Notes: a model not told the origin generated them from the sequence alone. A stretch of 35,288 bases of DNA from Pseudomonas morbosilactucae (GCF_023241715.1 NZ_JALQCW010000029.1:1-35288); one strand, 5' to 3'. Shown: positions 17,569 to 27,663, counted from the stretch's first letter. Translations and numbers: made by a program.

Positions 17569-18018
17569 TTAACGCAGGGCGAGCACGGCGGCCCATTGCT
17601 CGGCGGTGACCGGCATCACTGACAAGCGGCTGCCTTTTTGCACCAGGGGCAGTTCGGCGAGGGCGCTTTGTTGTTTCAGGTAGTCCAGACGCAGCACCTT
17701 GGCGAAGGTTTCGACATGGGCCACGTCGATGGCGCTCCAGGCGTTCTTCTCGGCGCTGGCCTTGGGGTCGAAGTAGTGGCTTTCAGGTTCCAGGGCGGTG
17801 GGGTCGGGGTAGGCGGCCTGGATGATTCGGCCGATCCCGGCAATGCCCGGCTCGGGGCAACTGGAGTGGTAAAAGAAGAAGGCGTCGCCCACCGCCATCG
17901 CCCTCAGGAAGTTGCGTGCCTGGTAATTGCGTACGCCGTCCCAGCGGGCTTCGCCGAGGCGCTCCAAGTCCTGGATCGACAGTTCTTCCGGCTCGGACTT
18001 CATCAGCCAATAGGCCAT
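17569..18018 (-). CDS. EVE domain protein
   Basis: 149-residue single-domain EVE protein, a PUA-like fold thought to bind modified bases in nucleic acids. The opening AYWLMKSEPEELSI, the WDGVRNYQARNFLR stretch and FFYHSS are the usual family landmarks. GGAGAG stands before the ATG at 18018, and the in-frame extension to 18096 is not conserved-looking. The gene appears to be transcribed alone. Its partner or substrate cannot be inferred from its neighbours. Confidence 0.92.
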   Translation of the reverse strand: MAYWLMKSEPEELSIQDLERLGEARWDGVRNYQARNFLRAMAVGDAFFFYHSSCPEPGIAGIGRIIQAAYPDPTALEPESHYFDPKASAEKNAWSAIDVAHVETFAKVLRLDYLKQQSALAELPLVQKGSRLSVMPVTAEQWAAVLALR

Positions 18019-18140
18019 CGTGTGTGCTCTCCAGGGGCAATTGGACAAGTTGTCGGGCAATTTTATGACAAACCGACAGTCGGTTGACGCCAGCATTTGC
18101 GTGTGGGTTCACGTTATCGCAAAATGCCGGGATTTTAAGC

Positions 18141-18168
18141 TTGACGCTGCTGCACGGCCTAATAATGG
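18141..18168 (+). promoter_or_regulatory. Candidate promoter of the 48-codon gene
   Basis: TTGACG (18141-18146), a 16-base spacer and TAATGG (18163-18168), inside a TAATAAT stretch, lie about 45 bases before the start codon. Confidence 0.4.
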
Positions 18169-18214
18169 AAACCGCTGCTGTCATCGTGTGTGAAGTGCCT
18201 GAGGGGGGCAATCG

Positions 18215-18361
18215 ATGAAACGCAAACCGGATTTACTATGGATGTTGGTTATTTTGTTCGGTTTGGGTGTGGTCACAACGGGTTATGCGCAAAGTCTGTG
18301 GTCGAACAAGACAGACGCTCCCATCGAAATCGCACAGCAACAGCAACCTTTCAAGCGTTGA
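18215..18361 (+). CDS. Small single-span membrane or exported protein, 48 residues
   Basis: A short frame opens at the ATG at 18215 with a strong GAGGGGGG ribosome site seven bases upstream. The product starts with a positive N-terminus (MKRKPD), then one hydrophobic span (LLWMLVILFGLGVVTTGYA, about 7-25), then a polar tail rich in Gln ending QQQQPFKR. The span could be a membrane anchor or a signal peptide (cleavage near GYA). The gene has its own promoter candidate and ends 34 bases from the convergent ygfA. I believe it is real because the ribosome site, the protein architecture and the position between well-formed genes agree. Its function is unknown. Confidence 0.7.
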   Translation: MKRKPDLLWMLVILFGLGVVTTGYAQSLWSNKTDAPIEIAQQQQPFKR

Positions 18362-18395
18362 TCCTGCCTCCGGCGCCGCTGATTCCAGATGGCGC

Positions 18396-19001
18396 CTACT
18401 CCGCGAAATACCAGTCTTTGTCCGTCAGCGTTGCCTGTAACGGTACGTCCCAGCTCGCCTGATCCAGCCTTGGCACTTTCTGGCACTCATGGGCCAGCCC
18501 CAGCAGTGTCGGCTTACGCCAATTCTTGCGCCGTGCCAGGTACGCCAGGCTGCGGTCGTAGAAGCCGCCGCCCATCCCCAGGCGTCCACCGCCATCATCG
18601 AAACCCACCAATGGCAGAAGCACCAGGTCCAGGGTCCAGACTTTGCGTTGTCGTGCCGGGTTGCCCCGAGGCTCGAGGATGCGGAAGCGGTTGGGGTGGA
18701 GTTTTTCCCCGGGGCTCATGCGTTGAAAAACCATCTTGGTTCGTGGCCAGGCGCTGAGCACTGGCAGGTAGGTGGTTTTACCCCGGCGCTGGGCCTCGCG
18801 CAGCAGCAGGCGCGGGTCGATTTCGCCGTCGGTGGGCAGGTAAAGAGACAGGTGTCGGGCGCGACGAAACAGCGGGTGCTGGGCCAGTTGGCGGTACAGG
18901 TCACGGGCGGCCTGGCGTTGTTCGGCGGGTGTCAGGGCGCGGCGGGCCTTGCGCAGCATGCGTCGAAGTTGCGGGCGAGAAAGCGGCGCAGGTTCGTTCA
19001 T
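18396..19001 (-). CDS. ygfA: 5-formyltetrahydrofolate cyclo-ligase
   Basis: 201-residue enzyme converting 5-formyl-THF to 5,10-methenyl-THF with ATP, thereby recycling a folate form that inhibits one-carbon enzymes. The N-terminal basic helix (RRMLRKARRAL), the substrate strand LSLYLPTDGEID and the glycine-rich ATP loop RLGMGGGFYDR are present. It lies downstream of the 6S RNA gene, and ssrS-ygfA co-transcription is established in E. coli. The product also connects to the glycine cleavage genes further along, since all act on THF one-carbon units. Confidence 0.93.
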   Translation of the reverse strand: MNEPAPLSRPQLRRMLRKARRALTPAEQRQAARDLYRQLAQHPLFRRARHLSLYLPTDGEIDPRLLLREAQRRGKTTYLPVLSAWPRTKMVFQRMSPGEKLHPNRFRILEPRGNPARQRKVWTLDLVLLPLVGFDDGGGRLGMGGGFYDRSLAYLARRKNWRKPTLLGLAHECQKVPRLDQASWDVPLQATLTDKDWYFAE

Positions 19002-19089
19002 GGGTAAGAGCTATCGATGGTCGGATAATGCAGAACAGCCTACCCGGAAACGACAATGCCAGCATGGATAACTGGCATTGGTCGAGAAT

Positions 19090-19269
19090 TCAGGCTCCCC
19101 AGGCGAACCGCTGTCGGCTTAGCCCTTGAACCCGAAAGTTCAAGGTGGAAGATGCAGTAGGCTTTAAGGCTTTCCGTCTAGCGGACATGCACACCAGCCC
19201 AACGTGCAACCTCCAGGGTAGTGCGAATCGGCTCAGGGACATCACCAACTGGCAAGCACCCCAGGGAGT
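19090..19269 (-). ncRNA. ssrS: 6S RNA
   Basis: The roughly 180 bases between zapA and ygfA contain the conserved 6S landmarks on the minus strand: CCCTGAGCCGATT near the 5' side, AAGCCTTAAAGCCTACTGC in the middle, and ACCTTGAACTTTCGGGTTCA then AGGGCTAAGCCGACAGCGG near the 3' side. Terminal segments CTCCC (19264-19268) and GGGAG (19095-19099) form the closing stem. A TATACT box at 19276-19281 sets the 5' end near 19269. 6S RNA mimics an open promoter and sequesters the sigma-70 holoenzyme in stationary phase. Both ends are estimates to within a few bases. Confidence 0.92.
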
Positions 19270-19275
19270 GGCGGG

Positions 19276-19281
19276 AGTATA
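19276..19281 (-). promoter_or_regulatory. -10 box of the 6S RNA promoter
   Basis: TATACT on the minus strand lies about seven bases upstream of the inferred 6S RNA 5' end. The -35 region is weak and falls close to the zapA stop codon. Confidence 0.6.
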
Positions 19282-19293
19282 CCGCAACCACTT

Positions 19294-19617
19294 TCAGGAA
19301 TCAGCTTTGCTTGTGTCCGAATCGGTGGCCAGGACCAGATCCACCCGTTCCAGCAGGTCGCGCACTTGCTCGCGGGTCGAGCCGCTGACTTGCGCGTCCG
19401 GGCGCTCCTGCTTGTGCAGCAGGTCGTGGGTGATGTTCAAGGCGGCCATCACGGCGATACGGTCGGCGCCGATGACTTTGCCGCTGCTGCGGATCTCGCG
19501 CATCTTGCCGTCCAGGTAGCGGGCGGCACTCACCAGGTTGCTGCGCTCTTCCTGGGGGCAAATGATCGAATACTCTTTATCCAGGATCTGCACGGTAACG
19601 CTATTGCTTGAACTCAT
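19294..19617 (-). CDS. zapA: Cell division protein ZapA
   Basis: 107-residue FtsZ-associated protein that bundles FtsZ filaments at midcell. The N-terminal globular part (VTVQILDKEYSIICPQEE) is followed by the conserved AARYLDGKMREIR segment and a C-terminal coiled-coil helix. The zapA-ssrS-ygfA order is the classic one. The start overlaps the stop of the upstream coiled-coil gene as ATGA, so the two are translated together. Confidence 0.93.
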   Translation of the reverse strand: MSSSNSVTVQILDKEYSIICPQEERSNLVSAARYLDGKMREIRSSGKVIGADRIAVMAALNITHDLLHKQERPDAQVSGSTREQVRDLLERVDLVLATDSDTSKADS

Positions 19618-19823
19618 GAGTCTTGCTCCAGGGCCTTGAGGCGCGAAATCATCGATTCGACCTTACGCCGGGCGATTTCGTTTTTTTCTATGAGGTGCGC
19701 GCGTTCCTCGCGCCAAGTCTTTTCCTGAGCTAATAAGAGTGTGTTTTGACTCTTAAGTTGCTCGACCCGGGTAATTAGCAATTCGAGTCTGGCCATCAGC
19801 GCGTGCAGGTCGTTGTCTTCCAT
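19614..19823 (-). CDS. ZapB-like coiled-coil protein (TIGR02449 type)
   Basis: 69-residue protein made almost entirely of a charged coiled coil (about residues 5-65) with regular leucines and KSQNTLLLAQEKTWREERA in the middle. It lies directly before zapA with an ATGA overlap, which suggests a cell-division partner similar in form to ZapB. I chose the ATG at 19823. An upstream ATG at 19868 adds 15 residues that do not continue the coiled coil. The ribosome site is weak in either case. The role is inferred from form and position. Confidence 0.8.
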   Translation of the reverse strand: MEDNDLHALMARLELLITRVEQLKSQNTLLLAQEKTWREERAHLIEKNEIARRKVESMISRLKALEQDS

Positions 19824-19963
19824 TGGGTCCCACTGAATTTGTCTGATGAGTGGCAACTGGCTGGGCAAACGAGTTGACGCCCTCGATAGTCTTGGCGCGT
19901 CTGCCGATGCTAGGATACAAGCCCTTCATTCTAGACATTGCGCCGCTTGGCGCCTAGTTGCCC

Positions 19964-20521
19964 ATGCCCATTCAGAATTCCCCGTACAACGCCTTCGCCA
20001 CCCTGCTCAGCAGCAGCGGTCACCCTGTTTCGCCTGCCGAATTGCACGGCCTGTTGCTGGGACGCAGTTGCGCCGGCGCCGGCTTTGAAGTCGACGGTTG
20101 GTTGGTGGATGCCGCCGAACTGCTCGAAGGCGAGCCGCAAGATAACGTCCGCAACGCCCTGATCGGCCTGCAGGAAATGGTCAAGGGCGAGCTGACCAGC
20201 GACGACATGACCGTGGTCCTGTTGCTGCCCAGCGACGATGCGCCGCTGACCGAACGTGCCGTGGCCCTGGGCCAGTGGTGCCAGGGTTTCCTCGCCGGTT
20301 TCGGCCTCAATTCCCGTGACAGCAGTGCCCTGAGCACCGAGGCCACGGAAGTGTTGCAAGACCTTGCCGCTATTGCCCAGGTACAGGACGCGCTGGAAGA
20401 GTCCGACGACGGCGAAAGCGACTATATGGAAGTCATGGAGTACCTGCGGGTCGCTCCCTTGCTGCTGTTCACCGAGACCAACAAAAGCGTGGCACCGGCT
20501 GCCAAGCCTTCTCTGCATTAA
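19964..20521 (+). CDS. ygfB: YgfB/YecA family (UPF0149) protein
   Basis: 185-residue cytoplasmic all-helical protein of the UPF0149 family, recognised by [14 protein letters not shown] near the N-terminus and the [12 protein letters not shown] motif in the second half. An acidic stretch ([12 protein letters not shown]) follows. In P. aeruginosa YgfB has been linked to control of AlpA-dependent gene expression and beta-lactam resistance. Whether that holds here is unknown. The ATG at 19964 gives the usual N-terminus, and a TTG at 19958 would add only two residues. The gene heads the pepP-ubiH run and is divergent from zapA. Confidence 0.9.
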   Translation: MPIQNSPYNAFATLLSSSGHPVSPAELHGLLLGRSCAGAGFEVDGWLVDAAELLEGEPQDNVRNALIGLQEMVKGELTSDDMTVVLLLPSDDAPLTERAVALGQWCQGFLAGFGLNSRDSSALSTEATEVLQDLAAIAQVQDALEESDDGESDYMEVMEYLRVAPLLLFTETNKSVAPAAKPSLH

Positions 20522-20548
20522 TCGTTCGACAGGAAACTCCGTCTGCCC

Positions 20549-21879
<1,331 letters not shown>

Positions 21880-21883
<4 letters not shown>

Positions 21884-23067
21884 GCCGGGTCAATCTGGCG
21901 ATCATCGGCGGTGGCCTGGTCGGCGCCAGCCTGGCCCTGGCGTTGCAAGCCGGGGCCAAGGCCCGGGGCTGGAAGATCGTGCTGATCGAACCCTTCGCTC
22001 CGGGGGACAGCTATCAACCCAGCTACGACGCCCGTTCCTCGGCGCTGTCCTTTGGCGCGCGGCAGATTTATCAGCGCCTGGGCCTGTGGCAGGAGATCTC
22101 CCGCCGCGCCGAACCGATCAAGCAAATCCATGTGTCGGACCGGGGGCGGTTTTCCACAGCACGGCTGTCGGCCATGGAAGAAGGGGTTCCGGCCCTGGGC
22201 TATGTGGTGGAAAACGCCTGGCTCGGCCAGTGCCTCTGGCAGGGGCTGGACAAGGACGTGATCAGTTGGCGCTGCCCGGCTGAAGTCACCCGTCTTGAAC
22301 CCCTGGAAGCCGGCTATCGCCTGACGCTGAATGATGAAACCACCCTGGAGTGCGACCTGGCGGTGCTGGCCGATGGCGGCCGCTCCGGGCTGCGTGAGCA
22401 ACTGGGGATCGGGGTCAAGAAACGCCCCTATAACCAGAGTGCGCTGATCGCCAATATCACCCCCAGCGAAGCCCACAACGGCATGGCTTTCGAGCGTTTT
22501 ACCGACGATGGGCCGATGGCCCTGCTGCCCCTGGCGGACAACCGCTGTGCGCTGGTCTGGACCCGCCAGGGGATGGACGCGCAACGCCTGGCGGCGCTGG
22601 ATGAGCGCGCTTTTCTCAGCGAACTGCAGGGCGTGTTCGGCTATCGCCTGGGCACCCTGAAGCAAGTGGGCGCGCGGCACCTGTACCCGTTGACCCTGGT
22701 TGAGGCCGAGGAGCAGGTGCGCTCCCACCTGGTGGTGCTGGGCAATGCCGCCCACAGCCTGCACCCGATTGCCGGCCAGGGTTTCAACCTGTCCCTGCGT
22801 GATGCCCAGGCCTTGGCCGATGCGCTGCTGGCCAGCGACCGCGTGCCGGGGGATTTCGCCACCTTGCAGGCTTATCGTGAGCGTCAGCGCCTGGATCAGG
22901 ACCTGACCGTCGGCTTCTCTGACCAGGTCACCCGCTTGTTCGGCAGCCAACAGCCACTGGTGTCCCTGGGGCGCAACCTGGGCTTGCTGGGGCTGGACTT
23001 GTTGCCTCCGGCCAAGCGCTGGTTTGCCCGGCAGGCCATGGGCTTGGGGACGCGTCCCGATGCGTGA
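21880..23067 (+). CDS. ubiH: 2-octaprenyl-6-methoxyphenol hydroxylase UbiH
   Basis: 395-residue FAD monooxygenase of the UbiH/COQ6 family, which adds a ring hydroxyl in ubiquinone synthesis. The N-terminal FAD dinucleotide fold IIGGGLVGASLALAL (8-22), the DG motif region (LAVLADGGRSGLR) and the second FAD motif GNAAHSLHPIAGQGFNL are all present. The GNAAH form with Asn is typical of UbiH. The GTG start at 21880 overlaps the pepP stop as GTGA, and there is no better start nearby. The downstream DUF4442 gene starts inside its last codons. Confidence 0.95.
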
Positions 23068-23545
23068 GTGGCTGACCCGGCGCCTGGGCAAGGCACGTTT
23101 GCTGCGTTGGATCATGACCCTTTACCCGCCGTATTTTGGTGCTGGCGTGCGAGTACGGCACATCAGTGCGGACTTTCGCGAAGTGCGGGTGGCCATGGGG
23201 CTGGGGTGGTACAACCGCAACTACGTCGGTACTCAGTTCGGCGGCAGCCTGTATTCCATGGTCGATCCGTTTTTCATGCTGATGCTGATGGAAAACCTGG
23301 GCCGCGAGTACATCGTCTGGGACAAGGCCGCCGCCATTGATTTCATCAGCCCAGGCAAGGGGCCGGTGTTCGTCCGGTTCAGTATCGACGAGCCGTTGCT
23401 CGACGAGATTCGCCAACAAACCGCCCATGGCGACAAGTACCTGCCGCAGTTGCAGGTGGAGATCCACGACGGCGCCGGCACCTTGGTGGCGCGGGTCGAT
23501 AAAACCCTTTACGTGCGGCTCAAGCCGCAAGCGAGACAGGCTTAA
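23060..23545 (+). CDS. DUF4442 hot-dog fold protein (putative thioesterase)
   Basis: 161-residue protein matching the DUF4442 group of hot-dog fold proteins, related to PaaI-type acyl-CoA thioesterases. A helical N-terminus (YPPYFGAGVRV) is followed by the family stretch YNRNYVGTQFGGSLYSM and a strand-rich core. The start at 23060 lies inside ubiH (eight-base overlap), and the next gene begins three bases after its stop, so it is embedded between two ubiquinone hydroxylase genes. No catalytic role is proven. The position suggests a link to lipid or quinone metabolism, but that is inference. Confidence 0.85.
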   Translation: MREWLTRRLGKARLLRWIMTLYPPYFGAGVRVRHISADFREVRVAMGLGWYNRNYVGTQFGGSLYSMVDPFFMLMLMENLGREYIVWDKAAAIDFISPGKGPVFVRFSIDEPLLDEIRQQTAHGDKYLPQLQVEIHDGAGTLVARVDKTLYVRLKPQARQA

Positions 23546-23548
23546 AGC

Positions 23549-24772
23549 ATGGACATGCGCGCAGATCTGCTGATTGTCGGGGCCGGAATGGTCGGTAGCG
23601 CCCTGGCGCTGGCGCTGCAGGACAGCGGCCTGGACGTGCTGCTGCTGGACGGCAGCTCGCTGACGGTCAAGCCCTTCGAACCCGAGGCCGCGTTCGAGCC
23701 ACGGGTCAGTGCCTTGTCGGCCGCCAGCCAGCGGATCCTGCAACGCCTGGGGGCGTGGGACGGCGTGCTTCGGCGCCGCGCCAACCCTTATGCGGATATG
23801 CAGGTCTGGGACGGCAGCGGCACCGGGCAGATTCACTTCTCCGCGGCCAGCGTGCATGCCGAGGTGCTCGGGCATATCGTCGAGAACCGGGTGGTGCAGG
23901 ATGCGTTGCTGGAGCGCCTGCACGAGTGCGACCTGGGCATGCTGGCCAATGCCCGTCTGGAGCAGATGCGTCGCTCCGGCGATGACTGGCTGCTGACCCT
24001 GGCCGATGGCCGCACCTTGCGCGCGCCTCTGGTGATTGCCGCAGACGGCGCCAATTCGGCGGTGCGCCGCCTGACCGGTTGTGCCACCCGCGAGTGGGAT
24101 TACCTGCACCACGCGATCGTCACCAGCGTGCGCAGCAGCCAGCCCCATCAACGCACGGCCTGGCAGCGCTTTACCGACAACGGCCCCTTGGCGTTCCTGC
24201 CCCTTGAGCGCGATGGGCAAGAGGATTGGTGCTCCATTGTCTGGTCGACCACCCCGACCGAGGCCGAGCGCCTGATGACCCTGGACGATGACACGTTTTG
24301 CAGCGAGCTGGAGCGAGCCTTTGAAGGCCGCCTGGGCTCAGTGCTGAGTGCGGACCCGCGGTTGTGCGTGCCGTTGCGCCAGCGTCATGCCAAGCGCTAC
24401 GTCGCCGAGGGGCTGGCCTTGATTGGCGATGCGGCCCACACCATTCACCCGTTGGCGGGGCAGGGGGTCAACCTGGGCTTTCTGGACGCGGCGGTGCTGG
24501 CCGAGGTGCTGCTGCAGGCGGCCGGCCGTGGCGAGCGGCTGGCCGATGCCAAGGTGCTGAGTCGCTACGAGCGGCGGCGCATGCCCCACAACCTGGCGCT
24601 GATGGCGGCGATGGAGGGCTTCGAGCGCTTGTTCCAGGCCGACCCGCTGCCCTTGCGCTGGTTGCGCAATACCGGGCTCAAGGTGGTCGAGCAGATGCCT
24701 GAAGCCAAGGCGCTGTTTGTGCGTCAGGCGCTGGGCCTCAGCGGTGATCTGCCAGCCCTGGCCAAAGCCTGA
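23549..24772 (+). CDS. ubiI: UbiH/UbiF/VisC-family FAD hydroxylase (UbiI-like)
   Basis: 407-residue FAD monooxygenase homologous to the UbiH neighbour. The FAD fold LIVGAGMVGSALALALQDSG, the DG motif VIAADGANSAVRR and the second FAD motif GDAAHTIHPLAGQGVNLG are intact. In E. coli the gene after ubiH (visC, renamed ubiI) hydroxylates C5 of the ring, and the same position and family here support that role. Other family members (UbiF, UbiM) cannot be ruled out by eye. The ATG at 23549 follows the previous stop by three bases. A GC-rich hairpin downstream may end the operon. Confidence 0.88.
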   Translation: MDMRADLLIVGAGMVGSALALALQDSGLDVLLLDGSSLTVKPFEPEAAFEPRVSALSAASQRILQRLGAWDGVLRRRANPYADMQVWDGSGTGQIHFSAASVHAEVLGHIVENRVVQDALLERLHECDLGMLANARLEQMRRSGDDWLLTLADGRTLRAPLVIAADGANSAVRRLTGCATREWDYLHHAIVTSVRSSQPHQRTAWQRFTDNGPLAFLPLERDGQEDWCSIVWSTTPTEAERLMTLDDDTFCSELERAFEGRLGSVLSADPRLCVPLRQRHAKRYVAEGLALIGDAAHTIHPLAGQGVNLGFLDAAVLAEVLLQAAGRGERLADAKVLSRYERRRMPHNLALMAAMEGFERLFQADPLPLRWLRNTGLKVVEQMPEAKALFVRQALGLSGDLPALAKA

Positions 24773-24779
24773 AACCCCT

Positions 24780-24824
24780 GGCCTGAGCCGGCTTGGCGGT
24801 GACGCCGGCCGCGCCTGCCAGGCC
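24780..24824 (+). terminator. Possible hairpin terminator after ubiI
   Basis: GGCCTG (24780-24785) pairs with CAGGCC (24819-24824), and inside it GCCGGC (24787-24792) pairs with GCCGGC (24804-24809). There is no T run, so it is only a weak terminator candidate at the end of the pepP-ubi operon. Confidence 0.35.
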
Positions 24825-24861
24825 TATGCAACATCTGGTAACTCCTCGGCGCCGGGTTCGG

Positions 24862-24892
24862 TTGAGATGCTAAATGTGAGTCCTTATCATTT
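24862..24892 (+). promoter_or_regulatory. Promoter with overlapping Fur-box-like sequence
   Basis: TTGAGA (24862-24867), a 17-base spacer and TATCAT (24885-24890) make a good sigma-70 promoter. The stretch AAATGTGAGTCCTTATCATTT (24872-24892) overlaps the -10 box, and its reverse strand contains AATGATAA, the half-site of the Fur consensus. Iron repression of the following gene is therefore likely, but the palindrome is imperfect. Confidence 0.5.
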
Positions 24893-24923
24893 CGCCTCAT
24901 TTTGAATTCGAGAGACTGCTCCC

Positions 24924-25925
24924 ATGTTGGTACCTAAGCGTCTACTGACTGCCCTGGCACTCACCCTCATTGGCGGCACCGCCCAGGCGGCGGATGAGGT
25001 GGTGGTCTATTCCTCGCGGATCGACGAGCTGATCAAGCCGGTGTTCGATGCCTACACCGAGAAGACCGGGGTCAAGGTCAAGTTCATCACCGACAAGGAA
25101 GCCCCGTTGATGCAGCGGATCAAGGCCGAGGGCGAGAACGCCACGGCCGACCTGCTGCTCACCGTGGATGCCGGCAACCTCTGGCAAGCCGAGCAGATGG
25201 GCATTCTGCAGCCCTTCACCTCCAAGGTCATCGACGCCAACATTCCCCTGCAATACCGCGCATCTTCCCACGCCTGGACCGGCCTCAGCCTGCGGGCGCG
25301 GACCCTGGCCTACTCAACCGACCGGGTCAAACCGGCTGACCTGACCACCTACGAAGCCCTGGCCGGCAAGCAGTGGGAAGGTCGCCTGTGCCTGCGTACG
25401 GCGAAGAAGGTCTACAACCAGTCGCTGACCGCCACCCTGATTGAAACCCACGGTGCGGCGAAGACCGAGGAAATCCTCAAGGGCTGGGTCAACAACCTGT
25501 CCACCGACGTGTTCTCCGACGACATCGCGGTGCTGGAGGCGATCAACGCCGGGCAATGCGATGTGGGCATCGTCAACACCTACTACTACGGCCGCCTGCA
25601 CAAGCAGAAGCCGGACCTGGCGGTGAAGCTGTTCTGGCCGAACCAGGGTGACCGTGGCGTGCATGTCAACCTGTCGGGCATCGGCCTGACCAAGCACGCG
25701 CCACACCCGGAAGCCGCCAAGGCCCTGGTGGAGTGGATGACCACCCCGGAAGCGCAGAAGATCTTTGCCGACGTCAACCAGGAGTTCCCGGCCAACCCGG
25801 CGGTGAAACCGTCGGCTGAAGTGGCCAGTTGGGGCAAATTCGTCGCCGACACCCTGCCCGTGGAAATCGCCGGCAAGCGCCAGGCCGAAGCCATTCGCTT
25901 GATGGACCGTGCTGGCTGGAACTAA
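24924..25925 (+). CDS. Fe(3+) ABC transporter, periplasmic binding protein (FutA/FbpA type)
   Basis: 333-residue periplasmic ferric-iron binding protein of the class II transferrin-like family. A signal peptide ends at AQAAD (near residue 22-23), followed by the family opening [17 protein letters not shown]. The hinge segment NTYYYGR contains the consecutive tyrosines that coordinate Fe(3+). A promoter with a Fur-like site precedes it and a strong terminator follows. The gene is placed before a fused permease, as in iron importers of the FbpABC type, but no ATPase gene is adjacent. Confidence 0.9.
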   Translation: MLVPKRLLTALALTLIGGTAQAADEVVVYSSRIDELIKPVFDAYTEKTGVKVKFITDKEAPLMQRIKAEGENATADLLLTVDAGNLWQAEQMGILQPFTSKVIDANIPLQYRASSHAWTGLSLRARTLAYSTDRVKPADLTTYEALAGKQWEGRLCLRTAKKVYNQSLTATLIETHGAAKTEEILKGWVNNLSTDVFSDDIAVLEAINAGQCDVGIVNTYYYGRLHKQKPDLAVKLFWPNQGDRGVHVNLSGIGLTKHAPHPEAAKALVEWMTTPEAQKIFADVNQEFPANPAVKPSAEVASWGKFVADTLPVEIAGKRQAEAIRLMDRAGWN

Positions 25926-25941
25926 GCCTGCCGTTATACTG

Positions 25942-25968
25942 CGCCCCGCTTCTGCGGGGCGTTTTTTT
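25942..25968 (+). terminator. Terminator between iron-binding protein and permease genes
   Basis: CGCCCCGC (25942-25949) pairs perfectly with GCGGGGCG (25954-25961) around TTCT, followed by seven T. It lies between two genes of one transporter and should reduce permease expression relative to the binding protein. Confidence 0.93.
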
Positions 25969-26023
25969 ATTGGCCCCCTCACACATCGCAGGCTCATAAC
26001 GCCCTGCACGAGAGAGCTTGCCC

Positions 26024-27640
26024 TTGGCCCATCCCGCCCAACGCCGTTGGTACCTGCCGGTTTTTGCCGTCGCCGCCCTGGTGCTGCTGCCGCTGAGCGT
26101 GCTGGTGCTGTCCTGGCAAAATATCGACCCGCAAATCTGGTCCCACTTGTGGGAAACCCAGATGCCGCGCCTGCTGGGCAACACCCTGACCCTGGTACTT
26201 GGAGTGGGCGTCGGCGTGACCCTGCTGGGGGTCAGCCTGGCCTGGCTCACCAGCCTCTGCGAATTCCCCGGGCGCCGCTGGCTGGACTGGGCCTTGATGC
26301 TGCCGTTCGCCATTCCCGCCTACGTGCTGGCCTTTGTCTTTGTCGGCCTGCTGGACTTTGCCGGCCCGGTGCAAAGCCTGTTGCGCGAGTGGTTCGGCAC
26401 GGGCCTGCGCCTGCCGCGGGTGCGCTCCACCGGCGGCGTGATCCTGGTGCTGGTGCTGGTGTTCTACCCCTACGTCTACCTGTTGGCGCGTACCGCGTTC
26501 CTGGCCCAGGGCAAGGGCCTGATGGAAGCTGCACGGGTGCTCGGGCAGTCGCCCTGGCAGGCATTCTGGCGCGTGGCCCTGCCCATGGCGCGACCGGCCA
26601 TTGGCGCGGGCGTGGCCCTGGCGCTGATGGAGACCCTGGCGGATTTCGGCGCGGTGGCGGTGTTCAATTTCGACACCTTCACCACCGCCATCTACAAAAC
26701 CTGGTACGGCTTCTTCAGCCTCTCCAGCGCGGCGCAACTGGCCAGCCTGTTGCTGTTGGCGGTGATGCTGGTGCTCTATGGCGAGCGTCGGGCCCGAGGG
26801 GCCAGCCGCGCGGGTAACGAGCGGCCCCGGGGCAAGGCGCTGTATCACCTGCACGGGGCCAAGGCCTTGGCAGCCAGCGCCTGGTGCCTGCTGGTGTTCG
26901 CCTGCGCCTTTGTGATTCCCATGCTGCAACTGGTGGTGTGGTTCTGGCAGCGGGGGCGCTTCGACCTGGACGAGCGTTATGCCGGGTTGATTGTCCACAC
27001 CTTGTACCTGGGTGGCATGGCGGCGCTGATCACCGTGTCCGTGGCGCTGCTGCTGGCCTTCGCCCGACGCCTGGCGCCGAACCGCACGATCAGCACCGGC
27101 GTCAGCCTGGCCAACCTGGGCTATGCGTTGCCGGGCTCGGTGCTGGCCGTGTCGATCATGTTGGCCTTCAGCTACCTGGATCGGGAGCTGGTGATCCCGT
27201 TGTCGGGTTGGCTCGGCGGGGCGGGCAAGCCGTTGCTGCTGGGCAGCCTCTCGGCCTTGATACTGGCGTACCTGGTGCGCTTTATCGCGGTGGCCTATGG
27301 GCCACTGGAAAGCAGCCTGGCGCGGATCCGTCCGTCCTTGCCGGAAGCTGCCCGCAGTTTGGGGGTCAGCGGGCCACGACTGTTTTTCAAAGTGTATCTA
27401 CCGTTATTGCTGCCGGGGACCTTGAGCGCAGCGCTGCTGGTGTTCGTCGACGTGCTCAAGGAAATGCCCGCCACTCTGCTGATGCGCCCGTTCGGCTGGG
27501 ACACGCTGGCGGTGCGGATCTTCGAGATGACCAGCGAGGGCGAGTGGGCGCGTGCATCTCTGCCGGCCCTGACCCTGGTGCTGGTGGGCCTGCTACCGGT
27601 GATTGGCCTGATTCGCCGCTCCGCCGCACGAATCGGTTAG
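26024..27640 (+). CDS. Fe(3+) ABC transporter permease (FbpB type, fused)
   Basis: 538-residue inner-membrane permease with two tandem permease halves, each of about six helices, typical of FbpB/SfuB iron transporters. Each half has an EAA-type loop: MEAARVLGQSPWQAFWRVALP near 170 and LPEAARSLGVSGPRLFFKV near 445. There is no ATG near the N-terminus. The TTG at 26024 (AHPAQRRWYLPVF) follows a GAGAG stretch at good spacing, while the TTG at 26018 is a two-codon longer alternative. The needed ATPase must be encoded elsewhere. A terminator just upstream separates it from the binding-protein gene. Confidence 0.88.
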   Translation: MAHPAQRRWYLPVFAVAALVLLPLSVLVLSWQNIDPQIWSHLWETQMPRLLGNTLTLVLGVGVGVTLLGVSLAWLTSLCEFPGRRWLDWALMLPFAIPAYVLAFVFVGLLDFAGPVQSLLREWFGTGLRLPRVRSTGGVILVLVLVFYPYVYLLARTAFLAQGKGLMEAARVLGQSPWQAFWRVALPMARPAIGAGVALALMETLADFGAVAVFNFDTFTTAIYKTWYGFFSLSSAAQLASLLLLAVMLVLYGERRARGASRAGNERPRGKALYHLHGAKALAASAWCLLVFACAFVIPMLQLVVWFWQRGRFDLDERYAGLIVHTLYLGGMAALITVSVALLLAFARRLAPNRTISTGVSLANLGYALPGSVLAVSIMLAFSYLDRELVIPLSGWLGGAGKPLLLGSLSALILAYLVRFIAVAYGPLESSLARIRPSLPEAARSLGVSGPRLFFKVYLPLLLPGTLSAALLVFVDVLKEMPATLLMRPFGWDTLAVRIFEMTSEGEWARASLPALTLVLVGLLPVIGLIRRSAARIG

Positions 27641-27663
27641 GTGCCAGCCCACGACCTTGCGGC

